Source: an uncultured Eubacteriales bacterium
GTDB taxonomy: Bacteria; Bacillota; Clostridia; Oscillospirales; Acutalibacteraceae
Length of the DNA stretch: 64,000 nucleotides
Direction: 5' to 3'
Assembly (NCBI GenBank): GCA_934456435.1
Contig: CAKSHH010000011.1
Coordinates: forward strand, 1-64,000
In this document: one piece after another, positions 60,849 to 64,000 of the stretch
Layout of the letters: every line of letters starts with the position of its first letter
How positions within the stretch are numbered: the stretch's first letter is position 1
The notes under the pieces: model-generated
Databases searched by the model: none
What the model was told of the DNA's origin: nothing
Seen by the model: only the letters and a program-made list of their open reading frames with translations
Position numbers and translations under genes: made by a program

Positions 60849-61685
60849 ATGAGTAACAGCTCACTTGCTACATATCAGCGGCTGACCGATAATTACGACC
60901 CTCGCAGAAACAAGATCGACACGATCACAATTCATTGTTACGTCGGACAGGTCACGGCAAAGCAGGGTTGTGATTATTTTTACAACACCGACAGGGAGGT
61001 TTCCTCAAACTATGTTGTCGGTCGCGACGGCTCAATCGGTCTTTCTGTCGCTGAGAATCACAGAGCGTGGACGTCATCCTCACCGACGAACGATCATAGG
61101 GCGATCACTATTGAGGTAGCCTCGGACACAAAACCGCCGTATGCGGTCACAGACAAGGCATACAGCGCACTTATTGCACTTGTAACAGACATCTGCAAGC
61201 GCAACGGCATTCCAAGGCTTGTATGGTCCGACAGCGGAAGTGACCGCATTAACCACCGCAACGGCTGCAATATGACCGTGCACAGAGATTTTTCTCCGAC
61301 GGCTTGTCCCGGTGCATACCTTTACAGCCGTATGGCAGATATCGCAGCTCAGGTCAACAAGCGACTTTCCACAGGCACAACAAAGCCGACAGCCAAACCG
61401 ACAACCACAATAAAAATTGACGCACCGTCAAACGTAGGAGGTAATGAAATGACAAGAGGATATTTTCAGGTAGGCGACCGCAACGAGGGCGTATATGCAT
61501 ACAAGCAGTTGCTTATTATGCTTAAGAAAAAGGGTATAATCTCGCAAGGTGTTGACAATAACAACATCTTCGGTGCAGGAACCCGAACAGCCACAATGCA
61601 GGTACAGCGTGCCGCAGGAATAACCGTCGACGGTCTCGCAGGCGCTCAAACAATCAGAGCTTGCTATGTCTTGCTCGCTAAGTGA
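60849..61685 (+). CDS. Endolysin: PGRP/Amidase_2 plus wall-binding domain
   Basis: A 278-residue endolysin. The N-terminal amidase domain has the zinc ligands in T-I-H-C-Y, H-R-A-W-T and H-R-D-F-S-P-T-A-C-P-G. After a Thr/Pro linker the C-terminal 85 residues match the end of the chromosomal amidase at 2501-3352 (N-E-M-T-R-G-Y-F, Y-A-Y-K-Q-L-L, V-D-G-L-A-G-A). Cleaves the cell wall at the end of infection. Confidence 0.9.
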   Translation: MSNSSLATYQRLTDNYDPRRNKIDTITIHCYVGQVTAKQGCDYFYNTDREVSSNYVVGRDGSIGLSVAENHRAWTSSSPTNDHRAITIEVASDTKPPYAVTDKAYSALIALVTDICKRNGIPRLVWSDSGSDRINHRNGCNMTVHRDFSPTACPGAYLYSRMADIAAQVNKRLSTGTTKPTAKPTTTIKIDAPSNVGGNEMTRGYFQVGDRNEGVYAYKQLLIMLKKKGIISQGVDNNNIFGAGTRTATMQVQRAAGITVDGLAGAQTIRACYVLLAK

Positions 61686-61697
61686 GGAATGATTTAT

Positions 61698-61811
61698 ATG
61701 TATTTTAATTATGCTTTTAATGCTCTCAAAAATGGCAAAAAGATTAAACTCCCGACTTGGCTCGCCTCTCAGTCCGATATCCTTTCTGATGACTGGTATG
61801 AGGTTGAGTGA
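61698..61811 (+). CDS. Mini Tad2/DUF2829-like protein (37 residues)
   Basis: 37 codons ending TGA. The head F-N-A-L-K-N-G-K-K-I-K-L and tail W-L-A-S-Q-S-D-I-L-S-D-D-W match the two ends of DUF2829/Tad2 proteins (A-L-K-x-G-K-K-V-R-R at the start, D-x-L-A-x-D-W-x-V-V at the end), but the middle is missing. Tad2 blocks Thoeris defence by binding its signal. This is an internally deleted or minimal form, or a remnant. There is no strong ribosome site. Confidence 0.5.
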   Translation: MYFNYAFNALKNGKKIKLPTWLASQSDILSDDWYEVE

Positions 61812-61818
61812 TGGAAAA

Positions 61819-61843
61819 GTGCCGTCCTATATTAGGACGGCAC
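61819..61843 (+). terminator. Strong hairpin at the end of the late operon
   Basis: GTGCCGTCCTA (61819-61829) pairs perfectly with TAGGACGGCAC (61833-61843). The following sequence is AT-rich rather than a pure T-run. Confidence 0.65.
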
Positions 61844-61859
61844 TATGATAATATTTTTA

Positions 61860-62132
61860 TTAGCGAGATGATAGCTTTTTAAGCGTTTCAATGGCCGAAT
61901 TAAACTCCGTTAGCTCTTGTTCTTCCAAAATCTGATATGCGCGATATGCACGGTTTGCTTTTTTGGAATTTAAAGCATTCACTTCATTTAACGCTTTCTT
62001 CATTCTCATATTTTCAAGTCTCCTTATACGATCTTCAATGTCGTAATTTGCTTTGTGCGTTTTTTTAGTTCTTTCTGTTGCTGATTTAACATAATATGAT
62101 TTTGTCGCTTCTATTTTAGACACTCCTTTCAT
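61860..62132 (-). CDS. Small Lys/Arg-rich helical protein, possible toxin partner
   Basis: A 90-residue basic helical protein. Its start overlaps the end of the zeta-toxin-like gene by 17 bases, so the two are one transcription unit, with this gene second. Might be an antitoxin; that is a guess from position. Confidence 0.5.
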   Translation of the reverse strand: MKGVSKIEATKSYYVKSATERTKKTHKANYDIEDRIRRLENMRMKKALNEVNALNSKKANRAYRAYQILEEQELTEFNSAIETLKKLSSR

Positions 62133-63060
62133 ATATATTAACTATTTCCTCGCTAGTTGAGCACAAAATCTTTTTGGGTTCTCCAATCGATACGTCTGAG
62201 GATATCATTGAGTAATCAGAAAAGTATTCACAATGCTCCATCTGTAGATCATAAAAAACAATTGTCGGATCATTTCCATACACATCAAAGATCATAGGCA
62301 GTGAAACATAACGACCAGAATTATTGAATCTTTTTAAAGCTCTTATAGTTGCCTTTTCTCTGTCAAGTCTGACTAAAATTAGATGATTTTTATACCCATT
62401 TGATTTCAACCATTTGGCAAGTTCACAAATTTTCTCTTTTTTATCACCAATTCTGGGAATAACAATATTAAGGTTGTTTTTTATGGCATATTCCAAAACT
62501 GATTCTTCTCCTGAAAAATCTGCATTGCCACCAAAAACAATTAAACATGATTCATCGTGCACAATATAAGTCCCATAGTCGCTGTTATATTCTGGAAGTT
62601 TTCTTTTGGCATAGTCTGAATCAAGAATTATGGCGCCATATTTGTCGGAAAGAATGTTTGCAACTTCTGATTTTCCGGAAGCAGGGAGTCCGATTACAAG
62701 AAAAGCTTTTTTATCCTTAGATAATGTTCCAGAGGGCAAAGCACCGCCAACGCCAAGCTCAATATCATCATCTCTATCCAGATGCTTATTTTGTGTTAAT
62801 TCTTGGAAAATTTGACGTCTTAAACGTCGCCTATCAGAATCCTCTGAGCAACTGGATCTTCTATGTTCAGCGTGTCGTAGTGTATCACACCCCGTAGTGC
62901 TTGAAATATGCATTTCTGCACTAGCAATTCTCTGAATGATTAAATCAATTTTTTCGTCCGTATTGAAATCCGGATCAGTATCTAACAAAAGTGCGTTTTT
63001 TAAAAATTTTGAAACATGGATGTTATCGTTTAAGATTCTTCCGTATGCACTTTTAGGCAT
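62116..63060 (-). CDS. Zeta-toxin-like kinase
   Basis: A 314-residue protein with a Walker A motif G-L-P-A-S-G-K-S in the middle (about 124-131), followed by L-D-S-D-Y-A-K-R, typical of zeta toxins (UDP-GlcNAc kinases, PezT-like). The N-terminal 110 residues are unusual. Zeta toxins block wall synthesis when not bound by epsilon. Placed after the lysis genes and on the minus strand, so it is lysogen-expressed cargo. Confidence 0.72.
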   Translation of the reverse strand: MPKSAYGRILNDNIHVSKFLKNALLLDTDPDFNTDEKIDLIIQRIASAEMHISSTTGCDTLRHAEHRRSSCSEDSDRRRLRRQIFQELTQNKHLDRDDDIELGVGGALPSGTLSKDKKAFLVIGLPASGKSEVANILSDKYGAIILDSDYAKRKLPEYNSDYGTYIVHDESCLIVFGGNADFSGEESVLEYAIKNNLNIVIPRIGDKKEKICELAKWLKSNGYKNHLILVRLDREKATIRALKRFNNSGRYVSLPMIFDVYGNDPTIVFYDLQMEHCEYFSDYSMISSDVSIGEPKKILCSTSEEIVNIYERSV

Positions 63061-63150
63061 ATAATAAACACTTCCTTTTAAAAATAAACATCCTTACGGA
63101 TATAGTTTAACCCAAATACCATATTTTGTCAACATGAAAGGATATTTTGA

Positions 63151-63372
63151 ATGGTAAATGAAATTGATGCTGCAATAACAACATTAAAAAAAATATATTT
63201 CTTTAAAAAATTAGACAGTTATAATTTGAGTGTTGATAAGCTTATTCAAAATATACAAATCAAGTATTCTTTGTCGAAAGAACAAAGTATAGATTATTTG
63301 TATAAAAAAGCAATAAATTATGATGATATTGTAAACTCAAAAGAAGCTTTTTTAATCTATTTAGGACTATGA
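63151..63372 (+). CDS. Small hypothetical protein
   Basis: A 73-residue, AT-rich protein, helical and lysine-rich (Y-S-L-S-K-E-Q-S-I-D-Y-L-Y-K-K-A). AAAGGATA precedes its ATG. Divergent from the zeta-like gene. Not recognised. Confidence 0.5.
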   Translation: MVNEIDAAITTLKKIYFFKKLDSYNLSVDKLIQNIQIKYSLSKEQSIDYLYKKAINYDDIVNSKEAFLIYLGL

Positions 63373-63392
63373 GACAACATTAGTAATTTTTG

Positions 63393-64000
63393 CTATACAG
63401 TATTATTTAATACTCTAATTCTTTCTACCACATCAGAGTTCATTTTCATTATCTTCTTATCTGAAAGTATTTCATTCATTGTCATCCAGTAATATTGTTT
63501 ATCTTTGAATTTGAACTTAGAGGCTTCAAATGTTTTTGGGATGTTTTCAATTTTGACTGTGTATATGTAAAAATGATAAAGCTTATCTGTTCTATCACTT
63601 TGAGAGTATTTTTTACTTTCAAAATCTTCTTTAAAATTTATAGTAATATCTTTTTTACTAACATCAAAAGTTTCTGCAATTTTTTTCTTAATATTCGGAA
63701 TATAAGCGAGAGCGTTTCCTGTATCAGACAATTTATATCCGATAAACAGTTTGCAGTTTTTCCACCGTTTATTTTTACACAACAAATATTTGTTTGTATC
63801 ATTGTTCTTTATTGCAATAACGGCAAAATTATGTGATTTACTTAGTTCGAGTATTTCGTCATATAGTCTTTGGTAATTATACCTTTTTCTAGGAAGTAGA
63901 CTAATAATCCAAAAGATTATAGCCAGAACAAAGGTGATAGTCGATATTGCAATATAGATGCCCTTTGTGATTTCGGAAGAAATGGCACCAATAGCTTTGA
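63393..64000 (-). CDS. Partial gene: membrane segment plus NUDIX-like domain
   Basis: Reads into the window from beyond 64000; about 202 codons visible, ending in TAG at 63393-63395. One hydrophobic helix (residues around G-I-Y-I-A-I-S-T-I-T-F-V-L-A-I-I) then a domain with V-I-A-I, K-N-K-R-W-K-N-C and W-M-T-M-N-E-I-L patterns that recalls the SMODS-associated NUDIX domain seen with signalling-based defence systems. This is an impression, not a proof. Note that this gene ends in TAG, unlike those of the prophage late region. Confidence 0.45.
   Translation of the reverse strand, partial: KAIGAISSEITKGIYIAISTITFVLAIIFWIISLLPRKRYNYQRLYDEILELSKSHNFAVIAIKNNDTNKYLLCKNKRWKNCKLFIGYKLSDTGNALAYIPNIKKKIAETFDVSKKDITINFKEDFESKKYSQSDRTDKLYHFYIYTVKIENIPKTFEASKFKFKDKQYYWMTMNEILSDKKIMKMNSDVVERIRVLNNTV

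Larger units (their letters stand above)
30010..64000. mobile_element. Siphovirus-type prophage, right end outside the window
   Basis: It contains integrase, a lysogeny switch, replication genes, a complete late operon in canonical order (terminase, portal, minor capsid, scaffold, capsid, connectors, tail tube, chaperones, tape measure, tail tip, receptor binding, holin, amidase) and cargo. It carries a UAG-reading tRNA and four genes with in-frame TAG. No copy of the 13-base attL core was seen from 61.8 to 64 kb, so attR is predicted beyond the window. Confidence 0.85.

Noticed and set aside
61812..64000. Search for attR in the window
   Set aside because: No copy of the 13-base tRNA 3' end or a tRNA gene is visible in this part; the right end is probably outside.

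Overview
The window looks like a chromosome segment of a gut-type member of the Bacillota, class Clostridia (probably Oscillospirales/Ruminococcaceae). This is inferred from gene content and style: FeoA-FeoB fusion, a TetM-like GTPase fused to a YacP/Rae1 nuclease, a KTR Cys-rich protein, strong AGGAGG-type ribosome sites and sigma-A promoters. It has two parts: host chromosome (1 to about 30.0 kb) and a siphovirus-type prophage (about 30.0 kb to beyond the right edge).

Host part. A UbiA-type prenyltransferase and a lipid kinase come first. A stranded phage holin-amidase pair (2.25-3.35 kb) follows, then a LysR regulator divergent from an amino-acid permease, feoAB plus its small Cys-rich partner, the GTPase-nuclease fusion, mfd, a HAD phosphatase, an ABC exporter with an acyl-CoA synthetase-like gene, and the arginine operon argC-argJ-argB-argD on the minus strand. 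From 23.8 to 29.8 kb lies an accessory run: TetR regulator, KTR protein, GNAT, Vat-like and CAT-like acetyltransferases and an ABC transporter.

Prophage. A 13-base tRNA 3' end next to the integrase marks the probable left attachment site in a tRNA-Pro gene. No matching right site is visible, so the element should run past 64 kb. In order: integrase; a type III toxin-antitoxin locus (three 36-nt ToxI repeats plus ToxN); a repressor/ImmA/Cro switch with three operators; small membrane proteins; ParB-like protein; HUH replication protein and VRR-NUC nuclease; then the late operon with terminase, portal, capsid, tail, receptor-binding and lysis genes; and after lysis a zeta-toxin-like gene and a membrane-NUDIX-like partial gene.

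The main discovery is an apparent amber-suppression module. A class II tRNA with anticodon CUA (41899-41982, leucine-type body) lies 28 nt upstream of the terminase small-subunit gene. Four late genes (terminase small subunit, portal, tape measure and a tail protein) each carry exactly one in-frame TAG, all near the N-terminus (codons 25, 3, 10 and 7). Each gene is otherwise open and has no good alternative start. None of the prophage genes I checked up to 61.8 kb ends in TAG, while at least two nearby host genes do. The simplest reading is that a phage-encoded suppressor tRNA, made with late transcripts, licenses translation of virion genes as leucine-bearing proteins. The tail chaperone pair is also recoded, by a canonical A_AAA_AAC -1 frameshift site just before the tape measure.
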